A stretch of 64,000 bases of DNA from Nonomuraea jabiensis (GTDB taxonomy: Bacteria > Actinomycetota > Actinomycetes > Streptosporangiales > Streptosporangiaceae), in assembly GCF_014204795.1 (NCBI RefSeq), contig NZ_JACHMB010000001.1, positions 744,001 to 808,000 on the forward strand, in the 5' to 3' direction. The notes under the pieces were generated by a model that ran no database searches, had not been told where the DNA came from, and saw only the letters and a list, made by a program, of their open reading frames with translations. The translations under genes and the position numbers were made by a program. Shown one piece after another: positions 1-10,523 of this stretch. Each line of letters opens with the position of its first letter. Positions within the stretch are counted from its first letter, which is position 1.

Positions 1-638
1 CGCACCTGCCTGGGCAGGCTGGCGGCGATCTCCCGGTCGTGCGTGATGATCACGATGGTGGTGCCGCTCGCGTTCAGCTCGTGCAGCAGCTCCATCACCC
101 CCGTACCCGACACCGAGTCCAGGGCCCCGGTCGGTTCGTCGGCCAGGAGCAGCGGCGGGTCGCCCGCCACCGCCCTGGCGATGGCCACGCGCTGCCGCTC
201 GCCGCCGGACAGCTCGTGCGGCTCGTGGTCCATCCGGTGGCCGAGCCCCACCCGTTCGAGCGCCCTGGCCGCGCGGCGGCGCCGCTCCGACCGGCTCAGG
301 CCGGTGTAGACGAGGCCGTCGGCCACGTTGTCCAGCGCCGGGACCTTCGCGGCGAGGTGGAACGACTGGAACACGAACCCGATCGTGGTGGCCCGCAGCG
401 CCGACAACTGGTTGTCGGAGAGCTTGGAGACGTCGTACCCGTCGATGTGGATGGTCCCGGACGTCGGGCGGTCGAGGGTGCCGACGACGTTGAGCATCGT
501 CGACTTGCCCGAGCCGGACGGCCCGACGATGGCGACCAGCTCGCCGTGCTCGATGCGCAGCGACACCGACCGCAGCGCCGCCACCCCGCCCGGGTACGTC
601 CTGGAGACGTCCGTCAGCGCGATCATGGGGTACGTCAT
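1..638 (-). CDS. ABC transporter ATP-binding protein, MacB/LolD type (3' end outside window)
   Basis: Cytoplasmic ATPase of an export-type ABC system. The visible 212 residues hold Walker A (GPSGSGKS, residues 39-46), a Q-loop (VFQSF, about 89-93), the signature LSGGERQR (143-150), Walker B with [12 protein letters not shown], and the switch histidine in IITHD. The family's usual length is about 230-250 residues, so only the last few are cut off. The ATG at 638 overlaps the stop of the adaptor gene (ATGA), which fixes the start. With the adaptor and lipoprotein it forms one leftward operon, the MacAB-like arrangement in which the permease would lie just outside the window. The divergent two-component system at 2446 may control it (inference). 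Confidence 0.93.
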   Translation of the reverse strand, partial: MTYPMIALTDVSRTYPGGVAALRSVSLRIEHGELVAIVGPSGSGKSTMLNVVGTLDRPTSGTIHIDGYDVSKLSDNQLSALRATTIGFVFQSFHLAAKVPALDNVADGLVYTGLSRSERRRRAARALERVGLGHRMDHEPHELSGGERQRVAIARAVAGDPPLLLADEPTGALDSVSGTGVMELLHELNASGTTIVIITHDREIAASLPRQV

Positions 639-1771
639 GTCGGCATCCCCACGGTCATGCCCTCGGTGAGCCCGTCACCGCTGACCTCCACGCGTCCCCC
701 GGCGAACAGCCCCGTCTCGACCTTGACGTAGCGGGACCGGCCGCCTTCGACGACCTCCAGGCCGTAGCCGCCCTCCTGCAACGCCACCAGCGCCGCGACC
801 GGCACGGTCAGCACGTTCTTGCGCTGGGAGGCCGTGAACGTGACGTCCACCGCCGCCTTGTCCAGCCCCTTGGCGGACTTGGAGTCGCCGATCGAGACCA
901 GTGCCTCGACCCGGGTCTCCGGTTCGGCGTTCTGGCCCTCGCCGGGCTTGACGACCGTGGCGACCTCGGTGACCTTGCCCCGTACGTCCTTGCCGTCCGG
1001 CAGCGTGACCTGGACCTTGGATCCCTTCTTGGCCATCCGCTGGTCCTCGGCCTCCAGCTCGACCGTGACCACCTTGGACGTGCCGGTATAAGTCAGGATT
1101 TTCTGCCCGGGGGCGGCCGGCTGGCCCTCCTCGGACTCCAGGCTCTCCACCCGTACCTTGCCGGGGGCGAAGACGACCCGGCCCAGCTCGACCACGCCCG
1201 TCTCGTCCAGGCCGCGGTCCTCCTGCCACTCCTTGACGGCCTCGGCGGTGTCGTAGGTGTACTCGTCGTCGACCGTGAAACCGTCGTAGCCGAGCTTCTT
1301 GAGGTTGCGCTCCAGGTTCTCGACGTCCTTGCCCTCCACGCCGATCTTGAGGTCGCGATAGGCGGGCGTGTCGCCGTACATGAGCATGACCGGCTGGTTG
1401 TCCAGCCGGTACAGCGACCGGCCGCGGGTGATCTGGGCGCCGCTGTCGGGCAGCCAGGTGATCGTGCCGGGCTTCCTGCTCATCGCCGTCGTCACGGGGC
1501 CGTAGCCGAGCTCGCCGTCGGCGTCCCTGGTGTCGTTCAGGGTCTGCCTGGTCACCGCGGTGGTGGCCGGGGGCAGGGCGGTGGCCGACCGGGTGGGGCC
1601 GGCGCCGCCCTTCAGCAGGCCGGCGCTGTTGATCGCCACGAACCCGCCGCCCGCGGCGACCAGCGCGATCAGGAGCCCGGCGACCACCTTGCCCCGGCCG
1701 CGCCGGCGGCGCGGCCGGGAGGGCGGGGAGCCGGGCTCCGCCTTCCCGTCGATGGTGGCCATCCCCATCAC
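635..1771 (-). CDS. HlyD/MacA-like efflux adaptor with peptidoglycan-binding domain
   Basis: Membrane-fusion (periplasmic adaptor) type protein of 378 residues. A basic N-terminus ([10 protein letters not shown]) precedes one membrane segment at about residues 30-52. A peptidoglycan-binding-like helical domain follows (near [17 protein letters not shown]), inserted in the usual barrel/lipoyl layout, then beta-rich barrel segments ([19 protein letters not shown]) and a C-terminal region ([11 protein letters not shown]...[16 protein letters not shown]) typical of the RND/MacA adaptor family. Its start overlaps the stop of the upstream lipoprotein gene and its stop overlaps the start of the ATPase gene, so the three are translationally coupled. 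In actinomycetes such adaptors pair with MacB-like permeases; the exported substrate cannot be read from the sequence. Confidence 0.9.
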   Translation of the reverse strand: MMGMATIDGKAEPGSPPSRPRRRRGRGKVVAGLLIALVAAGGGFVAINSAGLLKGGAGPTRSATALPPATTAVTRQTLNDTRDADGELGYGPVTTAMSRKPGTITWLPDSGAQITRGRSLYRLDNQPVMLMYGDTPAYRDLKIGVEGKDVENLERNLKKLGYDGFTVDDEYTYDTAEAVKEWQEDRGLDETGVVELGRVVFAPGKVRVESLESEEGQPAAPGQKILTYTGTSKVVTVELEAEDQRMAKKGSKVQVTLPDGKDVRGKVTEVATVVKPGEGQNAEPETRVEALVSIGDSKSAKGLDKAAVDVTFTASQRKNVLTVPVAALVALQEGGYGLEVVEGGRSRYVKVETGLFAGGRVEVSGDGLTEGMTVGMPT

Positions 1772-2289
1772 ATGCCTCCCATGCCCGCCTCAGAGAGCTC
1801 CTTCTCGCACTTCTGCTGGGCGGACTTGAAATCGGGGTCCTGGCCGACCTCGGCGTTGATGCGCACCATGCCGCCCTCGGGGTCGGGGTAGGACTCGACG
1901 CCGTTGTCACGCATGCACTGGGCGACCTTGCGCAGCGCCTCGGCCCGCTGGGGGTCGACCTTGCCGCCCTCCCCGCCCATCTTCGGCGCGTACTGCTTGC
2001 ACGCCTGCTGGGCCGCCTCGACCTTCTCCTGCGGGACGCTGCCGTCGAACTTCATCATGATGCCCTTGCCGGGCTCGGGGTCGGGGACGTCGACGCCGTT
2101 CTCGCGCATGCACTGGGCGAACTTGAGACCGCGCTCGTGCGGGTCCTCGCTGGGCTTCGCGCCGGCCGCGGCCGGGCTGCCGGTGCCGGACACCGACGCC
2201 ACGTCGGAGCCGCCGCCGTCGCCCGAGCCGCAGGCGGCCAGGGTCAGGGTGAGCGCCAGGGCCATCGCGCTGAGGACTGGTCCTCGCAT
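1768..2289 (-). CDS. Secreted lipoprotein with an internal duplication
   Basis: Predicted lipoprotein of 173 residues. The signal peptide ends in a lipobox LAAC with the lipidated Cys at residue 20, followed by a Gly/Ser-rich linker. The mature part consists of two related units. Each has AQCMR[E/D]NGV (residues 58-66 and 123-131), then PDPE, then an AQQ.C helix (Cys97 and Cys161), so each unit carries a pair of Cys that could form a disulfide. It is the first gene of the leftward operon with the efflux adaptor and ATPase. I do not recognise a characterised function; a substrate-capturing or cell-envelope sensing role is only a guess from context. RBS-like GGAGAACACCC precedes the ATG. Confidence 0.85.
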   Translation of the reverse strand: MRGPVLSAMALALTLTLAACGSGDGGGSDVASVSGTGSPAAAGAKPSEDPHERGLKFAQCMRENGVDVPDPEPGKGIMMKFDGSVPQEKVEAAQQACKQYAPKMGGEGGKVDPQRAEALRKVAQCMRDNGVESYPDPEGGMVRINAEVGQDPDFKSAQQKCEKELSEAGMGGM

Positions 2290-2445
2290 GGGTGTTCTCC
2301 TCCGTCGAATGGACGTGCTTCGAGGGGAGATGCAATAGGGGCCGCTGTTTCCTCAGCGTTTCCGTCCGCTGTTCGTGCTGGGGCTTATTTTGAGCAAATG
2401 CCGTCTACGCCACACTCGGCTCCGTAAGCAGAAGAAAGGTGCACG

Positions 2446-3102
2446 ATGCGGGTGCTGGTGGTGGAGGACGAGCCGCTGCTCGCCGACGCGATCGCCGAGT
2501 GGCTGCGCGAGGAGACGCACGCGGTCGATCTGGCGCACGACGGCGAGGCGGCGCTGGAACGGATCGCGGTCAACGACTACGACGTGGTCGTGCTGGACCG
2601 GGACCTGCCGCGCGTGCACGGCGACGACGTATGCCGGGAGCTCGTCGCGTCCGAGCGGGACGCGCGGGTGCTGATGCTGACCGCCGCCGTCCAGCTCGAC
2701 GACCGGGTGACCGGGCTGTCCCTGGGGGCCGACGACTACCTGTCGAAGCCGTTCGCGTTCCCCGAGCTGGCCGCGCGGGTCCTGGCACTGGGGCGGCGCT
2801 CCCGGCCGGCCGTGCCGCCGGTGCTGCGCAGGGCCGGGATCACGCTGGACCCGGCGCGCAGGGAGGTCTTCAGGAACGGGCGGTTCGTCCCGTTGTCGAA
2901 GAAGGAGTTCGCCGTCCTGACGGAGCTGATGCGGGCGAACGGCACCGTGGTCTCGGCCGAGCGGCTGCTGGAGAAGGCGTGGGACGAGCACGCCGACCCG
3001 TTCACGGGCGCGGTCAGGCTCACCATTCTCAAGCTGCGCCGCAAGCTCGCCGATCCGCCGGTGGTGGAGACCGTGCCAGGGGTCGGGTACCGGATCGCAT
3101 GA
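2446..3102 (+). CDS. OmpR-family response regulator
   Basis: DNA-binding response regulator of 218 residues. The receiver domain (1-115) has acidic residues E7/D8, the phospho-acceptor Asp51 (VVVLDRDLP), Thr79 and the conserved Lys101 in LSKPF. A C-terminal winged helix (about 125-218) carries LSKKEFAVLTELM and the recognition-helix region VRLTILKLRRKL. A GAAAGGTGC-type ribosome site lies just upstream of the ATG. The gene overlaps the downstream kinase by 4 bp and is divergent from the efflux operon ending at 2289; the 156-bp gap is the likely shared control region. Regulation of the neighbouring efflux genes is inferred from position, not shown. Confidence 0.95.
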   Translation: MRVLVVEDEPLLADAIAEWLREETHAVDLAHDGEAALERIAVNDYDVVVLDRDLPRVHGDDVCRELVASERDARVLMLTAAVQLDDRVTGLSLGADDYLSKPFAFPELAARVLALGRRSRPAVPPVLRRAGITLDPARREVFRNGRFVPLSKKEFAVLTELMRANGTVVSAERLLEKAWDEHADPFTGAVRLTILKLRRKLADPPVVETVPGVGYRIA

Positions 3103-4499
3103 GCTTCCCGAAGCGGCTCGTACGGCCGCGGCCCACGCTGCGGCTGCGGCTCACCGTGTTGTACGGCGCCCTGTTCATGCTCGCCGGGCTGACCCTGCTC
3201 GGCGTCACCTATCTGCTGTTCAACCAGCAGCTGACGCAGTCGTTCGAGAGCCGGTTCACCGCCCCGCCGGGCAAGTCCAAGCAGCTGTTCTTCGTCCAGG
3301 ACGGCGTCGAGCTCTCCGGCGCGGCGGCGTACGAGTGGATGCGGCAGCAGGAGCTGGAGCTGCGCCGCGCGGCCATCACCTCACTGCTCACCCAGGGCCT
3401 GATCGCGCTGGTCGTGGTCGGCGCCGTGGCCGTCTGGCTCGGCTGGGTGGTCGCCGGACGGGTGCTGGCCCGGCTGCACCGGGTCACCGAGACGGCGCGC
3501 AGGATCGCCGCCGCGCCCATGGCCGAGCGCGGGCTGCACGAGCGGATCGCGCTGGAGGGGCCGGACGACGACGTCAAGACGCTCGCCGACACGTTCGACA
3601 CCATGGTGGAGCGGCTGGACCAGTCCTTCGACGGGCAACGCAGGTTCGTGGCGAACGCCTCCCACGAGCTGCGCACGCCGCTGACGCTGAACCGGGCGCT
3701 GGTCGAGCTGGCCATGCACCGCCGTACGGCCTCGGCGGAGATCAAGGAGCTGGGCGAGAGCCTGCTGGAGATCAACGCCCGCCACGAGCGGCTCATCTCC
3801 GGGCTGTTGCTGCTGGCCAGGTCGGAGCAGGAGATCACGGACCGCTCCCCGGTGGACCTGGCCGACGTGGTGACGCACGTGGTCAGGCAGACGGCCACGG
3901 ACGCCCGCGACTGCAAGGTCACCGTGTACGAGGTCACCGCCCAGGCGCCTACCGTCGGGGATGCCCTGTTGCTGGAACGGCTGGTGCACAACCTGGTCGA
4001 GAACGGCATCCGGCACAACCTGGACGACGGGACCGGGTGGGTGCGGGTGGTAAGCCGGATCGTGCCCGGCGACTCGTGCACCTCGGGCGGCTCGGGCGGC
4101 TCCGGCAGCTCCGGCAGCTCCGGCAGCTCCGGCAGCTCGGACGGGTGGGGCGGCTCCGGCGGCTCGGGCGACTCGGGAGGGTGGGGCTGCTCGGGAGGCT
4201 CGGGCGACTCAGGCAGCTCAGGAAGGTGGGGCGGCTCGGGCTGCTCGGGCTGCTCGGGCGGGAGAGCCGAGGTCGAGGTCAGCAACACCGGGCCGGACGT
4301 GCCGCCGTACGAGATCCCGCAGCTCTTCAAGCCGTTCCACCGGCACGGGGCCGAGCGCGTGATCACGGCCAGGAGCGCGGGGCTGGGGCTGTCGATCGTA
4401 CGGTCGGTGGCGGTGGCTCACGGCGGGGACGTCCAGGCAAGGCCCCGGGAGGGCGGCGGCCTGGTCGTGACCGCGTCGCTGCCGCTCACCCCCCATTGA
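3099..4499 (+). CDS. Sensor histidine kinase with Gly/Ser-rich insertion
   Basis: Membrane kinase of 466 residues, partner of the regulator at 2446 (ATGA overlap sets the start). It has two membrane segments (about 20-42 and 103-125) around a short extracytoplasmic loop, a HAMP linker, and HisKA with the phospho-acceptor His189 in NASHELRTPL. The catalytic domain has the N-box LVHNLVENGIRHN and the G-box GLGLSIV. Between the strand VRVVSRI and the strand EVEVSNTGPD, where related kinases have only a few residues, there is a stretch of about 60 residues made almost only of Gly, Ser, Cys and Trp (see the repeat at 4077). The kinase is otherwise complete, so it may still be active. Confidence 0.93.
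   Translation: MSFPKRLVRPRPTLRLRLTVLYGALFMLAGLTLLGVTYLLFNQQLTQSFESRFTAPPGKSKQLFFVQDGVELSGAAAYEWMRQQELELRRAAITSLLTQGLIALVVVGAVAVWLGWVVAGRVLARLHRVTETARRIAAAPMAERGLHERIALEGPDDDVKTLADTFDTMVERLDQSFDGQRRFVANASHELRTPLTLNRALVELAMHRRTASAEIKELGESLLEINARHERLISGLLLLARSEQEITDRSPVDLADVVTHVVRQTATDARDCKVTVYEVTAQAPTVGDALLLERLVHNLVENGIRHNLDDGTGWVRVVSRIVPGDSCTSGGSGGSGSSGSSGSSGSSDGWGGSGGSGDSGGWGCSGGSGDSGSSGRWGGSGCSGCSGGRAEVEVSNTGPDVPPYEIPQLFKPFHRHGAERVITARSAGLGLSIVRSVAVAHGGDVQARPREGGGLVVTASLPLTPH
4077..4263 (+). repeat. GC-rich minisatellite inside the kinase gene
   Basis: Run of degenerate 9- and 15-bp units such as GGCAGCTCC and GGCTCGGGC, kept in frame. It encodes (S/G)-rich repeats with scattered Trp and Cys at residues 326-388 of the kinase. 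The reading frame is preserved across the whole block. It probably grew by slipped-strand or unequal exchange (inference). Confidence 0.85.
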
Positions 4500-4518
4500 C
4501 TCGATACTGTCGGGTGTC

Positions 4519-4875
4519 ATGGAGATCTGGATCAATCCGGCGTGCTCGAAGTGCCGTTCCGCGCTGTCCATCCTGGACGCCGAGGCCGCCGAGTACACCG
4601 TGCGCCACTACCTCGAGGACCCGCCCGACGAGGCCGAGATCCGCGCGGTCCTGACCCGGCTGGGCCTCGAACCGTGGGACATCACCAGGACCGGCGAGGC
4701 CCGGGCGACCGAGCTCGGCATGGCCACCTGGCCGCGCGACGCGGACACCCGTGATCGGTGGATCGGAGCGCTGGCGGAGAACCCGATCCTGATCCAACGA
4801 CCGATCATCACGGCCGACGACGGGACAACGGTGGTCGCCCGATCCGAGGACGCCGTCCGCTCCATACTCCCCTGA
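4519..4875 (+). CDS. ArsC/Spx-family thioredoxin-fold protein
   Basis: Small cytoplasmic protein of 118 residues with the ArsC-family opening IWINPACSKCRSAL. Cys9 and Cys12 form a CxxC in place of the CSKSR more usual in arsenate reductases. The later ILIQRPII segment supplies the cis-Pro region typical of the fold. Length matches the family (110-120). The catalytic Cys is at the right position, so a thiol-dependent reductase role is plausible. Arsenate as substrate is not supported by neighbours, since there is no ars operon here. Starts 19 bp after the kinase gene and may be co-transcribed with it. Confidence 0.82.
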   Translation: MEIWINPACSKCRSALSILDAEAAEYTVRHYLEDPPDEAEIRAVLTRLGLEPWDITRTGEARATELGMATWPRDADTRDRWIGALAENPILIQRPIITADDGTTVVARSEDAVRSILP

Positions 4876-4886
4876 CCACTCCCTAA

Positions 4887-5033
4887 GGCTCGCCACCGAA
4901 CGCGGCCAGGAGCTGCGGCTCGCCACCGCGCACGGTCGGAGCTGCGGATCCCGCCAAGCCCGGCCAGAGAACTACGGATCGCCGTTGAGCACGGTCAGAG
5001 CTGTGGATCGCCGCCGAATGCGGTCAGAGCCGC
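4887..5033. repeat. Degenerate 29-30 bp tandem repeats, about five copies
   Basis: Units beginning GGCTCGCC or GGATCGCC and ending in GAGCTGC start at 4887, 4917, 4946, 4976 and 5005. They lie in the roughly 800-bp stretch (4876-5682) for which I see no credible gene. Open frames here are low-complexity Arg/Ala translations of the repeats. Confidence 0.6.
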
Positions 5034-5176
5034 AAATCGCTGCAGATCGCCGCAGGTCCCGGCCAATCGCCAGTCGAAGAGGTATCGCGGCCGATCGCCA
5101 GTCGTCGCGGCGCCGCATCCGCATCCAGCGCCGCGACGATCCACCCGCCACGCCCGCACCCTGACGGCCAGCCACC

Positions 5177-5375
5177 GCACAGCCCGCGCCCTCCTCGACA
5201 CCGCGACGGTCCGACCACCGCACAGCCCAAGCCCTTCTCGGCACCGCCACGGTCCGACGACTGCAGCCCGCGCACTTCTCCGCACCCTGACGGTCCGACC
5301 ACCGCACAGCCCGCGCCCTTCTCGGCACCGCCACGGTCCGACCACCGCACTCCGGCGCCCTTCTCGGTGGCGCGG
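5177..5375. repeat. 41-43 bp tandem repeats, four copies plus a partial one
   Basis: Units start at 5177, 5220, 5263, 5304 and (partial) 5347, each with GCACAGCCC...CTTCTCGGCACC...ACGGTCCGACCACC. The copies are diverged and directly adjacent, with no unique spacers, so this is not a CRISPR array. The rest of 5376-5682 shows no gene. Confidence 0.7.
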
Positions 5376-5682
5376 TAGTCCCGCCACCAACCGTCCGTTC
5401 GTTCGCGCCGATTTCGATCGCATCCGCGCGGACGCGCAGGTCGTCGGGCTCGCGGGGGCGGGCGGCGAGGATCACGACGCCGACGCCGAGCGACACCGAC
5501 CGGCACCAGCCGACTGCGGGCGTCGAACCGCCTGTCGTTGACGGCCCCCGGGCGGCGGTGCGCGGCCTCACCCCCGGCCCGGCCTCACCCCCGACGCCGC
5601 CTCACCCCCCGGCGCCGCCTCGGCCGCGGCGGGGATGGGGCGTGGTGCGGGCGATCCTACGACCCCCGTGTGGATCGCTTTG

Positions 5683-6171
5683 TCAGTTGACGCAGTCCTG
5701 CGTCTTGAGGACGAGCGCCAGCTCGTAGACCTTGCCCTTGGAGAGCAGGAACGAGTAGTTGGCCTTGGAGTTGCCGGGGACGCCCACGTACGGATAGCCG
5801 CTGGCCGCCGTCTTGACCCCCGGGTACGCCTTCTTGATCTGCGTCATCGTGGAGCCGAGGCCGATGCCCTCGGGCGTCTTGACACCCTTCGCGGCGAAGA
5901 TCAGAGCCACGCCGCGCTTCTTGGAGATGTACAGGCCCACGTTGTCCTTACCGCTGGGCAGCGCCTTCAGGTCCCACCCCGCGCACGAGCCCGCCTCGCC
6001 GGCCCTCTTGAGCACGACCGCTCCGGTCGCCTTGGCCTGCTTCTCGCTCATGCCGAGCTTGACCTTGCCATAGCCGTACGGCCCGAGCGTGGTCTGGGCG
6101 GACTGGGCGAACGCGGGCGCGCCGGCGGTGAGCAGTGCCCCGCCTGCCAGGACCGCCACAAGCACCTTCAT
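5683..6171 (-). CDS. Small secreted protein of unknown function
   Basis: Predicted exported protein of 162 residues. I prefer the ATG at 6171 because it gives a clean signal peptide (MKVLVAVLAGGALLTAGAPAFA, cleavage near residue 22-25) behind a GGGGAG ribosome site; an upstream in-frame ATG at 6237 would add 22 residues that spoil the signal. The mature part is a beta-rich single domain with GKVKLGMSEKQAKATG at its start and GIGLGSTMTQIKKAYPGV in the middle. These two segments resemble each other (GxxLGM/GSTxxQxxK) and suggest two repeated sub-units. There is a Cys in AGSCAGW and one near the C-terminus (TQDCVN) that could pair. Function not recognised. Confidence 0.8.
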   Translation of the reverse strand: MKVLVAVLAGGALLTAGAPAFAQSAQTTLGPYGYGKVKLGMSEKQAKATGAVVLKRAGEAGSCAGWDLKALPSGKDNVGLYISKKRGVALIFAAKGVKTPEGIGLGSTMTQIKKAYPGVKTAASGYPYVGVPGNSKANYSFLLSKGKVYELALVLKTQDCVN

Positions 6172-6233
6172 CACGATGATCTCCCCTGTGTCGAACGATA
6201 CGCATGCTTCGAGTGGCGGACCCGGCGGAAAGT

Positions 6234-7865
6234 TCATCCACTCTCGTCACGAATACGCCACACCGGCGGCACCAGCAGGCTCACACCCGTTACAAGCACC
6301 GCCGCCACGGCGCACACGCTCAGGACGGGCCCGCTGCCCAGCAGCGCCGCCGCGGGCCCCGCCAGGCCCATGCCGACGGGGGTGGCCACGAGGGCGCCGA
6401 GCATGGTGACGGAGGTGGCGCGGGCGACGAATTCCTCCGGGAGGTGGCGCTGGATCGAGGTGGTCTGGAGGACGTTGTAGACCACCAGCTCCATGCCGGC
6501 GGCCGCCGCCGCGAGCGCCAGTAACCAGAGCGCGGCGGGGATCGCCAGCAGCGCCGGGAGCGGGGCCATCAGGAGGAAGAAGAGGAGCGCTGCGGCCACG
6601 GGCCGCCCCGGTCGCCAGCGGGCGCCGACGAAGCCCCCGGCCAGCCCGCCGACGGCGTACGCAATGCCGATGACCGACCAGGCGGGAGCACCGCCGAGAT
6701 GCTGGTCGGCTACGTACGGGCCGAGGATCAGAATCGGGGAGACGACGAGCACGTTCGTGAGCGCGCTGTGGATCGTCCACACCCACAGCCATCGGTGCCG
6801 GGAGAACTCCGCGAACCCGCCGCCGATGCCGGCCAGCACACCACCGCTCGGGCGCGGTTGTTCCGTCTCAAGGGGCAGGCGGTAAAGGAAGGCCGCACTC
6901 ACCAGGAACGTCAGCGCGTCGACCAGGATGGCCCAGCCCGGTCCGACCAGCGCCACCAGGGCTCCGGCAGCGCCGAGCGCCAGGATCGACGCCGCGCTCC
7001 TCGAGATCGAGATCAGGGAGTTGGCCGTCTGCACGTGCTCCCTGCCGGCCAGCCCGATGACGAGGCCCGCCGCGGCCGGGGCGAAGAACGCCGATCCCGC
7101 ACCGGCGATCAACTGCAGGGCGACCAGCATCCAGAGGTGCGCGGCACCGGTGAGCAGCAGTATCGCCGTCGTGCCGTGCGCGGCGAAGCGGGTCAGGTCA
7201 GCGAGCAACATGACGGTCCTGCGGGAGAACCGGTCGCCGACCGCGCCGCCCAGCAGGGTCAGGAGGATGACGGGCAGCCGGGTGCTGAGGACCACGATCC
7301 CCAGGTCCACTGGTGATCCGGTGAGGTGCAGGACGGCGAACGCGATCGCCAGCGGGGTCAGCGAGTCGCCGACCGCGGAGGCGCTCTGACCCAGGTAGTA
7401 GCGCCGGAACCCCCTGGCCGCCAGCGGCGCGAACATCGAACGCGACCGCGCCGAGACCGCTTGGCCACCAGCGTCCCGCTGCCCACCCGCGCCGAGCCGA
7501 GCGCCGCCATCAGGCTGGATCTCTGCAGCGGCTGGAACGGCGACACCGGAATGGTCGGCCGTAGCGGCTGGAGCACCGGCATCACGCCCGATGGTCTCGG
7601 CGGCTGGAACGGCGACATCAGGGGCGGTGGCCGGGCCCCGGGGATCGGGCTCGACACCCTCGGTACCAGGGGTGCTGGGGCCGAGCGGCGCCGCGAGGTG
7701 GTGGGCATCGGGTGCCGTGAGGTGGCGGGGGTCGCTAACTGCCGGGTGGCGGGCGTCGGGTGCGGCAAGGTGGCGGGGGTTGCCAACGGAGGGGTGGTGG
7801 GTGTTGGGTGCGGTGGGGTTGAGCGGCTGGGGCTCGGTTGTGCTCCGGCGGCTGCGATCGGACAC
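6234..7865 (-). CDS. MFS transporter with long disordered N-terminal extension
   Basis: Major facilitator, about 543 residues. The membrane part starts near residue 144 (MFAPLAARGFRRYYLGQ), with about 12 hydrophobic segments and the loop motif GGAVGDRFSRRTVML after segment 2, typical of multidrug-type MFS proteins. I chose the GTG at 7865, which has AAAGGGGG six bases upstream. ATGs at 7892 and 7436 are alternatives; the last would remove the extension. The extension (about 1-143) is rich in Pro/Ala/His with repeats of the type RHLAAPDA and no predicted fold. It lies in a DNA stretch of short GGTGGCGGG-type repeats. The substrate is unknown. Confidence 0.85.
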   Translation of the reverse strand: MSDRSRRSTTEPQPLNPTAPNTHHPSVGNPRHLAAPDARHPAVSDPRHLTAPDAHHLAAPLGPSTPGTEGVEPDPRGPATAPDVAVPAAETIGRDAGAPAATADHSGVAVPAAAEIQPDGGARLGAGGQRDAGGQAVSARSRSMFAPLAARGFRRYYLGQSASAVGDSLTPLAIAFAVLHLTGSPVDLGIVVLSTRLPVILLTLLGGAVGDRFSRRTVMLLADLTRFAAHGTTAILLLTGAAHLWMLVALQLIAGAGSAFFAPAAAGLVIGLAGREHVQTANSLISISRSAASILALGAAGALVALVGPGWAILVDALTFLVSAAFLYRLPLETEQPRPSGGVLAGIGGGFAEFSRHRWLWVWTIHSALTNVLVVSPILILGPYVADQHLGGAPAWSVIGIAYAVGGLAGGFVGARWRPGRPVAAALLFFLLMAPLPALLAIPAALWLLALAAAAAGMELVVYNVLQTTSIQRHLPEEFVARATSVTMLGALVATPVGMGLAGPAAALLGSGPVLSVCAVAAVLVTGVSLLVPPVWRIRDESG

Positions 7866-7970
7866 CGTGCCCCCTTTCGACGCGCGTGGCATCGGCACTC
7901 GTCCCTGGTTGCCGGTGCCGGTCCGAAGATCGGGAGACACTCTGGCAGGTCCTACCGACAGTTCCGGGAG

Positions 7971-8627
7971 TCAGGCAGGGGTGTAGTGCGCGTTTACGGC
8001 GGGCTGGCCGGTGTAGTTGGGGCCGGCCTGGTCGTCTGCGCCCAGGTAGCGGTACGGGAAGTCGAGGCGTCTGCGGCCCCGGCAGCTGATCCTTCTGGTG
8101 CGCCCGTCATACGTCATTCCTTGCGAGCGCAGGGCGGTGGTGAGACGGCGGCCGGCGGGGGCGCCGTCCGGGAGGCGGATGCTGTGGGTGTCGAAGTTCG
8201 CGACGAAGAGGCCGTCCTCGGTGAGCCAGTCGGCGGCCTTCGCCAGGAGGGCAAGCTTGTCGCCAATGTAGTGGAGGCCGTGCACGCAGGTGATGAGGTC
8301 GAACGGGGCATCGGGGCGCCAGGTGGCGGCGGAGGCGGCGATCAGTCGCAGGTGTAGGGGGCTGGGCGGGCAGGCGAAGAAGTCGACGAGGTCCACGCCC
8401 ACGATCTCGGCGTCCTGTCCGAGCAGTGCGGCGGCCTCGGTGAGGGCGTTCGCCGTGCCGCAGCACAGGTCCAGCCAGCGCGCCGGCCGGGCTTGCGTGG
8501 CGCGGAGCACGTTGATGACGTCGATGCCGAGCTCTCGGTCGTAGGAGGGGAGGCGGCGTTCGCGGTTCATCAGGCTGTTGGCCACGATGGGCGAGTACTC
8601 CAGCTCGTCGTCCGTGGTCAGCGGCAT
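7971..8627 (-). CDS. SAM-dependent class I methyltransferase
   Basis: Soluble protein of 218 residues with a Rossmann methyltransferase core. Motif I is WLDLCCGTAN (about residues 51-60), the acidic end of strand 2 is IVGVDLVDF, and motif II/III is PFDLITCVHGLHYIGD, followed by GLFVANFDTHSIRL. Residues from about 165 (DGRTRRISCRGRRRLDFPYRYLG) form a beta-rich tail. The acceptor substrate cannot be told. It is transcribed leftward from the 130-bp gap in front of the kinase pair and lies 105 bp upstream of the MFS gene, so it may share a transcript with it. Confidence 0.85.
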   Translation of the reverse strand: MPLTTDDELEYSPIVANSLMNRERRLPSYDRELGIDVINVLRATQARPARWLDLCCGTANALTEAAALLGQDAEIVGVDLVDFFACPPSPLHLRLIAASAATWRPDAPFDLITCVHGLHYIGDKLALLAKAADWLTEDGLFVANFDTHSIRLPDGAPAGRRLTTALRSQGMTYDGRTRRISCRGRRRLDFPYRYLGADDQAGPNYTGQPAVNAHYTPA

Positions 8628-8759
8628 GATCTCACCCTACTGGCCGCGGCCCGGGTCACCGGAAGGTTTCCGACAGATCCGGAACTTCGCCACAAATCCA
8701 TATGCAGTCGCTATCGTACGTAACGATCAGCCGCCCCCGTCTCAGGAGTCACTTCTCTC

Positions 8760-10519
<1,760 letters not shown>

Positions 10520-10523
<4 letters not shown>

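Noticed and set aside
3209..4366. Minus-strand frame with Pro-Glu-Pro repeats opposite the histidine kinase
   Set aside because: It is the reverse reading of the Gly/Ser minisatellite. The kinase motifs are on the plus strand.
4519..4875. Arsenate resistance gene
   Set aside because: The fold matches ArsC, but there is no ars operon, and the CxxC differs from the usual reductase motif, so the resistance function is not claimed.
5177..5375. Possible CRISPR array
   Set aside because: Repeats are directly adjacent and degenerate, with no unique spacers and no cas genes in the window.
4972..5571. Minus-strand frames with repeated RRxVAVPRRARAVRWSD
   Set aside because: The protein repeats are only the 41-43 bp DNA repeats read in frame. 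Copies vary in length by 1-2 bp, so no frame is preserved across them.
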